64,000 nucleotides of DNA from Steromphala cineraria (lineage: Eukaryota; Mollusca; Gastropoda; Trochida; Trochidae): the NCBI GenBank assembly GCA_916613615.1, contig OU744725.1, positions 11,806,253 to 11,870,252 of the forward strand, written 5' to 3'. The stretch's first letter is position 1. Every line of letters starts with the position of its first letter. The notes under the pieces were generated by a model that had not been told where the DNA came from, ran no database searches, and saw nothing but the letters and a program-made list of their open reading frames with translations. Of this stretch, positions 35,750-48,059 are shown piece after piece. A program made the translations under genes and the position numbers.

Positions 35750-38700
35750 AGGCATAGGATAAACTGGTGTTGTCATAGCGCAACGCTGCGCTCTTGAAAA
35801 CACGAAATATCCGAAATTTCATCCTGTTGAAAGTAAGGTTTCTTTGATTTCACCAATTCTCTGTATTCAGACGACCCTTTATTTGCACATCTCTGTACTT
35901 CTGTTGTAAAAATGGGTTTTGAACTGCTAAGTCGCTCAAACAGAGAACATCTAAAATGCTCTTCGCTTGTACCACTACAGTTGTCTTTATGAAACTCGCA
36001 GTGAAATTTAAGTCCCTTTGGTCATAATTTGAAAAAAAATAACCCAACGAAGGTTCTTTGGAAAAAGGTGTCTCGTTATCTTGTTTCCTAAAACTTTTTA
36101 GCGCATGCTAGGGGACTTGGATTCAAACTGTCAATGGAAACTTTGCCACCGGTTAGCTTAGAACACGAAAATGAGAGCTAAGATCTGGGAGTGCAAGTCA
36201 ATTTCCTAAAACCAAGACCAACTTGTATTTTGAAAGGTTCACAGGTCAAACTGACATAGCAATTCCATTTGCTTTCTCAAACGAAGTTAAAACATTTTTT
36301 ATGAAAGGTCCACACGAAGAGCAACAAAACTTTCTTCTCTGATTAAGAAGCCACTCCGTGAGTTGTTGAGCCATAGGTCCAACTTGTCAATAGAGTCATT
36401 TTATAGGGAACTACCCAGTTTTTGCAGAAAGGTATCATTTAAACCTAAATCTAAGTAGCGTATAACGACAACAAAAAGGTATGAAGTCGCACTTGTGATA
36501 GAAAACCGGACATTTGCGCGCGTCATTGAGCCAAACGTTATTTTATAAACTAAACTAAGCAGTTAAATGACAGTTACGATTGGATCATATTTAATAAGTA
36601 TTTTAAGTACCATTCATGTAAATTGGAGATGTGATTTCTGATTCAGCGAATAAATGTGATTGTTTAAATATTTTCATTGAAAACAACTTTTTATCACATA
36701 TTTTTGTCATTTAGGAGTGAATTTGTAGGATTTTAAAAATTAGTATTAACAATTATGGCATTTAGATTCTTATCAGTGGCTTTTAACCGAAAGATGCGCA
36801 CCAAAATAAACAATCACAATAATGATGCGGGTGTATCTCGCAATATTACAATAAACGACAATACTTAGATGAATAGAAGCTGTGTAAACCGCAGACATTT
36901 CAATAAATGGTGTCGTCCTGGTCAGTTTAGACCAGGCGTGAATCACTGACCAGCCGTCTTGACCGATTGGCAGCGTTCGTCATAGCTCTATATATAGGAA
37001 CTTTACTCAATATTCTTCATACCATGTACACGCTGGGGTCAAACATCTAAATATAGCACACCACTTTCATCTACACTCTTGTTGCCATGACAATAACACG
37101 ACTTTATATGACGAGAGGCTGAAAATAACCGGAGTAATTTTACCATCAATTAATAGGGAACATAACATGAACAAGTTCAAGATGCGTAGTTGAACGTGTA
37201 CACATAAAATGTATATAATAGTTGCATGTAGTTAACAGCTATGGTAAGGAAGATTGAAGATACATTGAAGAAAGTCATGAGAGGAACGTGTGATGCCGAA
37301 ACAATCTCAAAAATTAAAAGCACGACATGATCTGGATTTATTATTGTTAATGAAGAAGATAGGGTTTCTTAATGAAACTCCAACTATCCATATAAACTAC
37401 AGGGCAAAAGAAAGACACGTCACAGATTCGAGTTATTTAATACCACCTGAAGGAGTCGATTATGACACGTTTGATATAACATATATTAGCAATAGTTTGA
37501 ATAACATAATAACTGTCTGGTTAATGTTCAGCTGAAATAAAGTTTGATAGGATACAAAGGGGATAAAATTAGAATTAACACAATTATAACACCCTACCAC
37601 TGCTATTCATGTGTGAAAAATAGGCAAACGTATTGACTGCTACATTGAATATGATGAATATTGATGAATTGATGAATATTGATGAACCCGGTGTTATATC
37701 CAAAGAAATGTTTAAACAACGTATTAATAAAAAAATAGATTTTTAAATTAAAAAGCTTTGTATTCTTTGAAATCAACGCCTGAACTTTTCAATTTTAAAA
37801 AACGACGTCTAAATCTTGAAATCTTTGTAATTGAAAATCAAACATACCATAAATTCAACTGAGATGTGTACCTTTTTGGTCTGGTAATATAGAACTGTAC
37901 CAAGTGGGAGGTATTATAGTAACAACCATCCCACAGGTCAAAGTCATAGAAGGACCCTACACTAGCAAAATTACAATACATTAAAAATATAATTTCACCA
38001 CAACCATTCAACTACATTCCATTTCAAACACCACTCTCTAAAACTCTCTTCCACAAATCATCAAAATATAACTAAACATTAAAAGAACAAATATTAAATC
38101 TACACAATGTCTATGTTTTTATCAGTTTCAGTAACCACGCCATGTCACAATGCTGTACAAAACAAGGAAAAAGTGAGCACAGCTCACATACCCCCGCTGT
38201 AATTTTACCGCCATTTTATAACAATGATAAATTTCAAACATTCTTTCATTCATGTGAAAATGTGAAAATATAAATTTTTCAAAAAACGTGCTACTACCTC
38301 TTTAAAAGCCTATGTATTGGTACTAGTTTGTACCATTTTTTATTGTAATGAGGTAAGTATACAAGACGTTCATAAATGACCTGGTGCCTTTTGATTACAC
38401 GATTGCTTCTATTGGTTTAAACTGGAGATAACGTAAAAATTTCTCCTTCCATTCAATGAATCAAAAAGCGAATATAAACTAAAGCAATGTCCAACGGTGT
38501 ACCAAATTATGTCATATTTGACTTTATTCCCATTTACCTACATTTAATTTTTGTATAGCACAAAACAAAATCTTTTTGACGTGGATTCTGCGTTTGTCAA
38601 AGCGTCCTCGAAATCCACTGATACGGTTTATGTGCGCAACAGAATTATTACGTTTTGACTTGGTACAATGGTACCAGAGCTCAGTATATGATATGTTTTA

Positions 38701-40970
38701 ACCATTTTAGCGCTTTTAGCTATTTTATTGTGTTTAGTGTCTCATAGGCCATTGTTGGCCGGACGGCGTGCTATATTTGCCGTTTATAATATCTAGTCTG
38801 AAGTATATGTACGCTGTGTGACACTTAAATAAAATATTTTTCTTCTTCTTCTTCTTCTTCTTCTTTTATATGTTGATTGATTTGTGATAAATCTAAACGT
38901 AACGTCTAACAGGGTGTGTTATGACGATCTCGATACGCTCGATCGCGCTTTTGTACGTTCTTATACGCTCTAATGCACTCTGCCCCGTTGTCACACCCTA
39001 CAGCGCTGTTCTACGACCTACAACGATCACTAAAACATTCGGCATAATCGTGGCAAAATATAATGTTTATGTTTATTATTTTGCCACGATATAAGCGATG
39101 CCTTACCATCATGGAGATCGGTTGCGATCGCCGTAAGTTCTATCTGCACTCCCTCACGCTTCATAAGATGAATTACGATTTGTATACAATAAATTGTATC
39201 ATGGCCATCGTGGCCTAATTGTGATATAATGCGAACGCAGAATAAGGAAAGTCTTTCTCTTCGACACAGAAGAGTTCCAACCTTAGCTGAGGTTGCATCG
39301 TAAAATCCTTCAGAGATAAAGCTGCATCTTAAATTCTTCAAGAGATAAGGTTACCGTAAGGTTGTTTCGTGAAAAGGCGAAACTTTATCAAGGTTACCTT
39401 TAATGTTGGCCTAAGTAAAGGCTGTTTTATGAAAGGAGGCCAAGACTTATTATTTTCTATTGTTAGAAACTTGAACATTTTGAAAATAGCAAAGTTAAAT
39501 TTGAGCTCAGATCCCGCGTTTAAGTAACGATTTTACTTTAATATACCTTACCGTAAACCGTGTATTCTTCACTTCAAAAAAAGATGTCATTAAATTAAGC
39601 ATTTTTGGAGGATTTTTTGTGTGTGTTGGTTCTTCAACGTTAATAACAAGATGTTTCGATACTCAATTGTCTCATAATTATAATTAACGTTACTTAAGGC
39701 CCAAAATATTATGACTATGACTATTTAAATATGACCACATGCAGGTGCACATATCACTTTTGCCTAGCAACAACTGTGGTGGCGCGGCACCCGTATAGTT
39801 ACATCTATGACGACAAAAAACCATTTTTCGTGACGTCAATGTTGCCGAGTGTCGCAAGGGGAGCACGTCGTTTTCAGATATTTCAAAGATAATAAAATTG
39901 AATAAAATCGGTAATAAAGAATCATTAGCAACTAGGTGACGCATTCGTGATGTATCAACCTTAACCATGACACTTTGGTGAGATTCTCTATATATACAAA
40001 ACTCATTCAAATAACAACAATTGTTCCAATGCAACTACTTAAAAGTTTCACACTTCAAAATTCGTAAAAAATATTTAAACACCAATTATTGGAAATACAT
40101 ATATTTATAAACATCATGATATATAAGATACAAAACAACCTTAATTTATTTGGCACTTTGTTATTTCATGGGTATTTGAATCATATCTTCGCGAAATTAG
40201 TAACCATATGTTCATGAATAATTGTCAAAATATACAACTAATATTTTCTGTTAAACGTTACACTCTGACTACGAATATATTAATATGTATACTTTCAGGA
40301 AAGATTCAAACCCACTAGACAAGGAAATCTTTCTGACATAATACAGTCAATGGAGGATATTGATTTATTCTTTAATGTTTAAATATTCTATATGTAGAGA
40401 GAATATTCTAAATTGTATCATATCCTTTCAATGTTCAGATTTGGATGTTTTATCTATTTATCAAACGATAGATTGTATTGCATTTCTTTGTTTTCAGATT
40501 AAAGTGGTTCTGTTACGCAATTGCTCAATTAAAAATAGATTGATTTGACAATTGAGAAAACTTCACACATATCTATCTAAATGTGATATGACATCAGAGG
40601 CAAGGAAAAGCTGGTTCTTTCTGTAATCTTAAACTGTGCCTCTCTAGATTCTATTTTGGACACCTCCATTTCCGTTTTCAGAACCAGAATTAATTCCAAG
40701 AAAGAAAGTACAAAAGCCTTCACGTACGGAGCCATGGCTGTGTGTCACTAGGGCAACTGACGTGGAGTCAGGTCATACTAACCGATATATCAAGATGAAG
40801 CGCTTTCGTAAAATATGTGTTAAGAGGACAACTTCACACTGTGTGAAGTAAGAGCGGATATGGTATAACCTACTTCAGCTTCCCGTGATCCATTTATAGA
40901 GCCACTCGTGACGACCCCGCGTAATCGTAAGAGGAAGTTAATGATGTCTTAATGACGTCTTAGTCAATAG
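35750..40970. other. Gene-poor intergenic stretch
   Basis: No exon or domain recognised; open frames at 37290-37535, 39030-39341 and 39690-40034 lack homology I can name. Details seen: a terminus of the TTAA MITE family at about 38277-38305 (AAAAACGTGCTACTACCTCT then TTAA); a LINE-like 3' end at about 38800-38868 (AATAAAATATTTT then about 8 TTC); and a hairpin at 39047-39090 with 13-base arms ATCGTGGCAAAAT. Confidence 0.5.
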
Positions 40971-40975
40971 GAGGT

Positions 40976-41225
40976 GTCACAGACAGACAGACAGACAAAA
41001 AGACAGACAGACAGAAGATTTATGAATGCGAATGGCCACGAGGCTACTTCTAGACTACTACTACCACAACTACTACTACTACCGTCACGAATTCTACTAC
41101 TGTCACAAACTACTGCTACTACTTCTACTGCCATCACTACTTATACTTCTCCTGCTAACTCTACTACTACTTCTACTACTACTATTTCTACTACTACTAC
41201 TTCTACTTCTACTACTACTAGTAAT
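40976..41225 (+). repeat. Microsatellites (CAGA)n and (CTA)n
   Basis: A CAGA run at 40978-41013, then about 180 bp of imperfect CTA/CTACTT triplets to 41222. The open frames across it are low-complexity artefacts. Confidence 0.9.
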
Positions 41226-41411
41226 ATTGGGTATTTATAAGGCGCACATTTCCATCCACCAGTGCATGCTCAAGGCGCGACCAACTGATCTAACCTAAAC
41301 TAACATATTTGTCGGTGGAGGGTCCCCATCAACACAACCCTTCAACAATTATCCATTTCCTACTGGGTGAACAGATGCACATTTTAGATAAAATCTCTTG
41401 ACAAAGGTGAC

Positions 41412-41760
41412 CATTCTCTCCCCACAGAGGCAGATCAAGTCATGTTGATTTAGCCTCTGTTCTATTACGCCGAAATCCGTGGGTTAAGGCAGTTTCCCCT
41501 GGCGGAAAAAAATCGCATCACATTCATTTTGAATTTCTTCATCAAATTACAACGCTTCTCGCATGGAAAGGGTGGTTCATATCACAATGCTTTTGCCTTG
41601 ATTCAGTAGCCAAAACGATGATTTAAGAACAGCATCGCTGATTGCACAACTAACTTTAAATGCCTTTAATCGGGCATCTCCTATTCTATCCCACAAAGTC
41701 GGCGTAATAAAACAGAGGCTAAATCAACATGACTTGATCTGCCTCTGTGGGGAGAGAATG
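41412..41760. mobile_element. Long-TIR MITE (CATTCTC family), copy 2, with 9-bp target duplication
   Basis: A 349-bp element with inverted ends of about 45 bp starting CATTCTCTCCCCACAGAGGC. AAAGGTGAC is present at 41403-41411 and again at 41761-41769, a perfect 9-bp target duplication. Together with the copy at 63570 this fixes the element's ends. The 9-bp duplication and long TIRs are typical of Mutator-like MITEs. No coding region. Confidence 0.9.
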
Positions 41761-42388
41761 AAAGGTGACACAAAAGTCTCTCAACTTGTGTCGCAGTGTT
41801 GCGCAGGAATTAAACCCTCAGAGTATTCAGTGTTGGGTAAGTAACCCACTCATATATGGAGCCGCGCCCGTTGTTGCTTAACTGTGGTGAAAGCGGTCGT
41901 TTGAGCAGTGCACAGGACAACGTGCCATCACGTGTGTGAACAATGCAGATGAGTAAAAGACATAGTGGACAAAAGAGAATATGGTATCATTGCTCCTAGT
42001 AGGCTCACACATGCTTGTGTTGGACCATCGCAAACGTTACCTGAAGTTACGAAATAAACGACGAATATAATAGTGAGATAGCCTGAACTAAGAAAACTTT
42101 GACGGATAGGACCAGAGTTGCTCCACTGTTTTGGAAACAGTCATTGACAAATGAACTTGTATATATTGGGAACATCCACAAACACCTGTATCAAGTTGAT
42201 GGGTATTGTTACCACTTATATGTATACAGAGAGCAGATAAATAACTCTTTCATATCTGCATGGAACTCAATAAATCGATATGTTGGGAACGAAAATGTGT
42301 CAATAGGTAACGGGAGATTACTCTATCGCAATAGAGTTACGTCCCTTTACCTATGGACCATGAGGCTGGATGCAAGTAACGAAATTGT

Positions 42389-43247
42389 CATTCTCGATAA
42401 TCCAGAGTTTACGTTCCGATAATATCTCCACTAACCTCTGGAACCAATATGGGCTCAATACGATTCATTTAATAACCTTAGTGGCATTTCGTCCAATGAG
42501 GTATCGATAGATCTACGCTGCCTCCAGCATGGCCTTTGATTTTCATTATGAAAGAGTGAGTGAGTTGGGATTAAACGTGCTGTCAGCAATATTCCAGCTA
42601 AATAACAAGTGGATGCTGCCATCTAAATTTAAGAGAGTTGACAGATCCGAGAGAGAAAAACTGTGTAAGGAACTTACAACATAATTATATTATGTTTCAC
42701 ATAAATAATCGATGGCAGGTAGTTTTAGTAACTTCATGTATTTTGGAATGTTTTTGACTTGATCATATGTCATTCCACTTGACTCAAAAGCTTATTGCGA
42801 TGTGTTGACTTGTGTGCTTCACCCTTGGAGCTTACCAGACGGAGCTCACATGCTCCTGGTAGGGTCAACCCAGCTTAATGGTCAATCGGTAGAAACCAGA
42901 CCAAATTTGTGTCATTCAAAACCCTGCTTTCTATCCCTCTTTTTCGTCTGTTCTCTCATCCTGTCGAACTTCTTTCTCTCCGATCTTCTCTCTTTTTGAT
43001 GGCAACATCCACATGTTTAATAGCTGAAAAATTGCTGATTGTATGTTAAACCCCAACTCACTCACTCACCGTTTATCTGCCTATATGATTTCTTTCCTAT
43101 TTCTGACTCTGACTAAAGGCCTATCTGATTGGCTAATGAAAGAAATGCAACTAAGGGCAGGTAATTTATGAATTGCATGGAGCCTATATTGGTTCCAGAG
43201 GTTAGTGGGGATATTATCGGAACGAAAACTCTGGATTATCGAGAATG
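42389..43247. mobile_element. 859-bp TIR element with nested inverted repeats
   Basis: The ends are inverted repeats of about 66 bp: CATTCTCGATAATCCAGAG at the left and CTCTGGATTATCGAGAATG at the right. Flanks CGAAATTGT and CGAAAAGGT agree at 7 of 9 bases, a possible decayed 9-bp duplication. Inside, a second inverted pair (GAGTGAGTGAGTTGGGATTA at about 42556 and AACCCCAACTCACTCACTCA at about 43047) marks an older nested element. The open frame 42099-42422 runs into the left end and is not a gene I can support. Confidence 0.65.
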
Positions 43248-44254
43248 CGAAAAGGTAGCCCTATAGCGATTTTCAAGATATCAAGGCATATTATTACCAC
43301 AAAACTCCTACACACTACAATCAAGTACTTCGGGTTATATTATGTTACAAATTTAACATGAACACTCCCAAAGATGACGTCATATGAATTTTGTAATAAA
43401 TGTTCAAAACTTCACAGGTTACGTTTAGTAGTAACACCGTTAGCTAGAAAATAATCTTGACTTGACGGTATAATTGGTTATAGTCTATGGCTATGCTGGC
43501 AAGGTGCTTGGTTCAACATCTAGGGCTTGGTAATTAAACGCTTAACATAATATATAATGCGTTGTGGTGCAACAAGGGATTAATCACATATTCATAATTC
43601 AAATAATATATCTTCGGTAAGATCCGTACGTAAAATATCTGAATCCTCAGAGGCGGATCCGTAGAATTTCTGCAACTGAATTGCACTGATAAAACTTTCA
43701 TAAGACAAACTAAGTCGTCGAGTGTCCTCTCGTCACACGGTAGACCGGGTTTCGATTCTCTGTCGCGTCATACCACCTCGAATATCCGACGTGTACATTT
43801 ACTGAGAATAATAAAGTGTTTTTGATAGAGGATACCTAACGACCTCCCCTTAAATACTATTTTCATAAAACGAGATAATGATTGTGTTTGAGACGAGAGA
43901 AAGGGAAGTTGATACCAAATCATTCACGAGTTTAAGACAAATAGTGTTAAATCGAAGGGAGTTTAATATTCTGTTTATCAATTGCCCTTAAACATCAAGC
44001 CAAACAGCGAGAACATTTCCGCGACTCCGCAGCCATCGTGACGGCGTGCTATCACACACTAATGTGACGTCATACTTCAATGTTCTTATTACACTAGTTT
44101 AATATTGCCGTATAAATATTACACGATATCGTACGCGGGTAAGTAATAATTATTATTATACCGGTATTCGTCTGTTTTACTAGATATTGATAAAAGATGG
44201 TAAATGTTTTTAGCGCCATTCCACGATGTGTGTTTTTATTGTGTTACGGTTTTG

Positions 44255-44790
44255 TTAAAGTTCACATAAACACAAACATATTTCACTATTTTCTTTGGAA
44301 TATATGAAAGTCTGATTACAATATTGGATAGTACGTCAAAGGTCGCTACTCAAATATGTTCAGTTTGGTAATGAAAGCCGTTTTTGAAAGCCACTTTTTA
44401 TGGGCCGCTTAGACCTCTCTGGCCACAAATCAGTGAATGCGTGACTGGTCACGCCCCTTTTTGTGACGTCATAAACAGAATCAGCCATCTATACATCTAT
44501 GGAAACAATTCCATAAAAAAAAAAATAATAATAATTTACGATTTTCAGAAAATGTTTCCACTCAGGTAGAAACATCATTTGACGATGTAACACTACTAAG
44601 CATTTGGTGTCCACATCAATGGTAATTAAACAATTATTTAGGCGGTATTTCAGTTGAAATAATGATGCGTTACTCTGTATAGTCTGTTTATTACGTCACA
44701 ACCGCGCGAGGTTTATGGCCCGTAACCCAGGTGGGTTTTTCACAGCTAATAATTACGCTGTCTTAATGAAAGGCTAATTTGAAGTGTGTA
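44255..44790 (+). repeat. Long direct duplication, copy A
   Basis: Shares long runs with 47388-47935, for example TGATTACAATATTG, GGTCGCTACTCAAATATGTT, AATGAAAGCCGTTTTTGAAA and the AATTAAACAATTATTTAGGC block. About 535 bp in the same orientation. It lies downstream of the four-TM gene, while copy B is inside that gene's third intron. Confidence 0.85.
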
Positions 44791-45839
44791 TTGAACAAAT
44801 TAACAAAAATCAAGCCCAGTTTTTATTTTGTTGAAAAATCTTTGAACGTAAAGTCGAGGTTGCTAGATGTTTAATCTAAAATTATGCCAATATAGTTATC
44901 AAGTGAACATAGGCATACGACAAAATTAACTATTCCAAACCAAGGTTATTGTCCATGACTTCTCATACTTGAAGTACCACATCATATACTGTCTCTCAAA
45001 CAGAATAAACGTCTTGCCTTCAAATTCACAATTCAGTAACTGTGAGTCTTTACTTGAGACAAACATGTAAACATGGCCATTTCTGTTGGCAACGTTCACT
45101 TACGTCCTGCAATCAAATATCGCTTATTAAAAAAAGTGGTTTATAGAATGGTTACTCAATCTACATTTTTAACTCTTCCGTTTTTTTCTTTAAGACTAAA
45201 AACTGTGCATTAAAAGAACATACAAATACCTAAAAAGGGCTTTGATTATTGGAAACTCAACATGACTTAAATTTTTCGTTTTTGAAAACTAAAGCAAAAT
45301 GTTTTCTTGAGAATATGTTATCCTTGAATTCAACACGACCGCCCGATTCCCTCAGATCATCATCATATCATACTGTTTGGAGATGTATTCCCGGAAGTTC
45401 TCTGCCGGCGGAAGTCGTTTTCTTCGTGGTCTCCTACGTGGAGTCTTTGCCTGGTTGTCTCCCCTTGGTCTGTCATTGTTGTGTGCCTATACGAAAACGT
45501 TTATGAGTTTACTTTATTTAATGACTTCAATGGATGTGCATGTGCATGTGCAGAAGTCAGTTTTGATTAGATATATTCTATGATCAATGAACCCTGACAG
45601 CAAGGGTAATTTTGTTTGATTAAGGTTAGTTAATAATCTTAAGGACAAAATTCCGTTCTTAATTTGGAACCACCGAAGCCCTTAAAGTTCATGATCAACT
45701 TTTAAATTTAAATAGATGGTAAATCTATGCCAAACTAAAATTTAATTCTCACTAATCAGCTTCACATGGCAATAATAGATACTCAAAGGAATTAAATAAC
45801 CAAAACAAAGAGTATATCAATCTTAGTAAACCCAGCCTC

Positions 45840-46021
45840 AGTAATACTTGCTTCCGACCCGATATTGAGTCTAGCAAGATGTAGTAGCGGGTCGCGTCAA
45901 CCGGTCTATCGAATTGACCACAGATAACGCTGGAGGGTCATAGGTCGGCGGAAGGTCGGCTGACTCGACCTGCTACTACATCTTGCTAGACTCAATATCG
46001 GGAGTAAAGCGAGGATTACTT
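45840..46021. mobile_element. Short foldback element next to the four-TM gene stop codon
   Basis: Two arms of about 55 bp (CGATATTGAGTCTAGCAAGA at 45860 and TCTTGCTAGACTCAATATCG at 45981-46000) separated by roughly 75 bp, ending 17 bp downstream of the stop codon of the minus-strand gene. Transcribed, it would form a long hairpin in that gene's 3' UTR. Confidence 0.8.
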
Positions 46022-46038
46022 AGACTGAGAGAATATAA

Positions 46039-46159
46039 TCATTGAGTACAAACCCAGCATGCTATGACGAGGAAGCAGATAACAGCACAGACAGTAGCCA
46101 GGCTGATAAACACGATATACACCAGGCGGATCGCGAACTGGTGGCACACCAACACTGGA
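46039..46159 (-). CDS. Four-TM protein gene, exon 5 (last)
   Basis: The acceptor TTTGTCCCTCAG precedes 46159. One base completes a codon begun in exon 4; 39 codons and a TGA (46039-46041) follow. The frame gives PVLVCHQFAIRLV and then a strong hydrophobic segment (YIVFISLATVCAVICFLVIA), residues about 152-172 of the assembled 179-residue protein, with a very short tail. The other frame, open over 46016-46237, is not used because only this frame continues from exon 4. A partial copy of this exon's acceptor and first bases lies in intron 4 at about 46256-46340. Confidence 0.7.
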
Positions 46160-46923
46160 CTGAGGGACAAACGTTTTGAACAGGTCTTTATATAGAAATA
46201 TATCCCAGTTAACATAACATATTGTTATCGAAAGCATTAATGTGGCAATGATTCAATGCTTAGCACTGGTCTGAGGGATAAACATTTTGAACAGGTCTTT
46301 ATATAGAAATACACCCTAATCATAACATATTAATTGTAATTGTAAACATTAAAGTAACAATGGTACATTGCTTGGATATTGGTCAATACGTTTTCATTCC
46401 TCGCTTTATACCTAGGGTAAAATTTTCCGATGCTTAACACGGTTTATATCCGCTTGGACTTTATCATATCAAGGGTGGTTAATTCCAAATTTGTCTTTTC
46501 CTAATGAAAAATCCTAGGGATGATATATTGTAGAGCATCGAAATTCGGCCTGAGGATTGTAATTCAACTTTAAACAAGCACACACAAAATCATTGATTTT
46601 ATGTATTACTACTATAACTTTTCGCACATATTTAACATTTCTCAAATCAAAGACAATGATTGTTTCTAAATCGCGAAATAATAAAGCATACAACAAAATT
46701 ATTGTTACTGTAGAAATCTTGAAACTTTGAACAGGAATTAAGGATTTTTTATAAGAAATATCGATACCAATATAATTTAGAAATGCACTTTTCTGTCAGT
46801 GAGTAATAAGTAATGACATCAGTAACATCGATGACCTTTCAGAGAGACCATTCGTAACTATAAGCGTATACAACCACATCTTGAGTTTTAAATCAAATCT
46901 CTATTGTTTTTGTAAATACCTAC

Positions 46924-47087
46924 GTAAGATTACGTCTGAGACCCGAACCACAGAAGCAGCTGTAGCTGGCCGTAAAGGAACAGTCGACGTCACCGACGTT
47001 ACCAACTGTCATGGCGTCGAGACACGTAAGCGTCGCACAACAGAGAAAACCGGGCACGGTGGTGATGAAGTGCAACACACGTACTCC
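46924..47087 (-). CDS. Four-TM protein gene, exon 4
   Basis: A 164-nt exon with acceptor TTTATTGTAG and donor GTAGGT, phase 0 in and phase 2 out, no stops. It encodes VLHFITTVPGFLCCATLTCL (third membrane segment, residues about 89-112) and a Cys-rich loop with CSFTASYSCFCGSG. It ends in N-L-T, whose Thr is completed by exon 5, giving a glycosylation sequon. Five of the protein's cysteines lie in this loop and its edges, as expected for a disulphide-bonded extracellular loop. A decayed duplicate of the first 45 or so bases with its acceptor lies at about 47182-47230, where the frame is broken. Confidence 0.65.
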
Positions 47088-47181
47088 CTACAATAAATCA
47101 AAACTTTCAGAGATGCATTATTTGCGATAAGACAATTTTGGTAAAGTTTTCTTGATAAAAGTAGATGTTTCAGTCAAACAC

Positions 47182-47232
47182 TGAGAAAACCAGGCACGGT
47201 GGTGTTAAGTGCAACACACGTACTCCCTACTA
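47182..47232 (-). pseudogene. Decayed duplicate of exon 4 start
   Basis: The plus strand repeats GCACGGTGGTG...AAGTGCAACACACGTACTCC, followed by CTACTATAAAT (an acceptor-like TAG on the minus strand). Read on the minus strand it starts like exon 4, loses frame after about nine codons and hits a stop. Non-functional, but it shows the exon was tandemly duplicated. Confidence 0.6.
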
Positions 47233-47387
47233 TAAATCCGAGTTTCAGAGTCACTATTTCAGTAAGAGCTATTTTTGTAGAACAACCATTCTTTTTTTTC
47301 TTTTCGAAAAAGCAGTTTTTCGGCCAAATTTATAGCAATTTATAATTAAATCTATGTTCAGTAAAATATCCAAAAGAGCAAATGTTT

Positions 47388-47935
47388 TAAAGTTCACATA
47401 ACCACTAACATATTTCACTATTTTCTTTGGGATATAGAAAGTCTGATTACAATATTGCATAGTGCGTTAAAGGTCGCTACTCAAATATGTTTAGTTTGGT
47501 AATGAAAGCCGTTTTTGAAAGCCACTTTTGATGGGCCGCTAAGACTTATCTGACAACAAACAAGTGAATGCATGACTGGTCACGCCCCCATTTTTTGACG
47601 TCATATACAGAATCAGCCTCGTTATCTATACATCTATCGTAACAATACCACAGGGGAAAAAAACTATAATTAACGATTTTCAGAAAATGTTTTCCACACA
47701 GTTAGATAAATCATTTGACGACGTAACACTACTAAGCATTTGGTGTAAAAAAGATATCCACATCAATGGTAATTAAACAATTATTTAGGCGGTATTTCAG
47801 TTGAAATAATGATGCGTTATTCTGTATGGTCTGTTTATTACGTCACACCCGCGCGAGTTTTATGGCCCCTAACCCAGGTGGGTTTTTCACAGCCGATAAT
47901 TACGCTGTCTAAATGAAAGGATAATTAAAGGTGAA
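47388..47935 (+). repeat. Long direct duplication, copy B (in intron 3 of the four-TM gene)
   Basis: Second copy of 44255-44790, similarity ending near the AATTACGCTGTCT block at about 47910. Confidence 0.85.
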
Positions 47936-48059
47936 TCGAGAAGTGGTAAGTTCGAGGTTAGTTGTTGTTTAATGGAAGCTCTAGTACAGTTTACAATCAA
48001 GTTATTGTTTCAGCAAAACAGTGAAAAAAATATATCCTCTGCGACAAAGTAAATACTTT

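Noticed and set aside
36900..36965. CTGGTCAG...CTGACCAG motifs suggesting an operator-like palindrome
   Set aside because: Short, imperfect and isolated; no gene nearby to regulate.
42099..42422. 107-codon ORF
   Set aside because: Its last part is the left terminal repeat of the 859-bp element and the rest has no recognisable domain or splice context.
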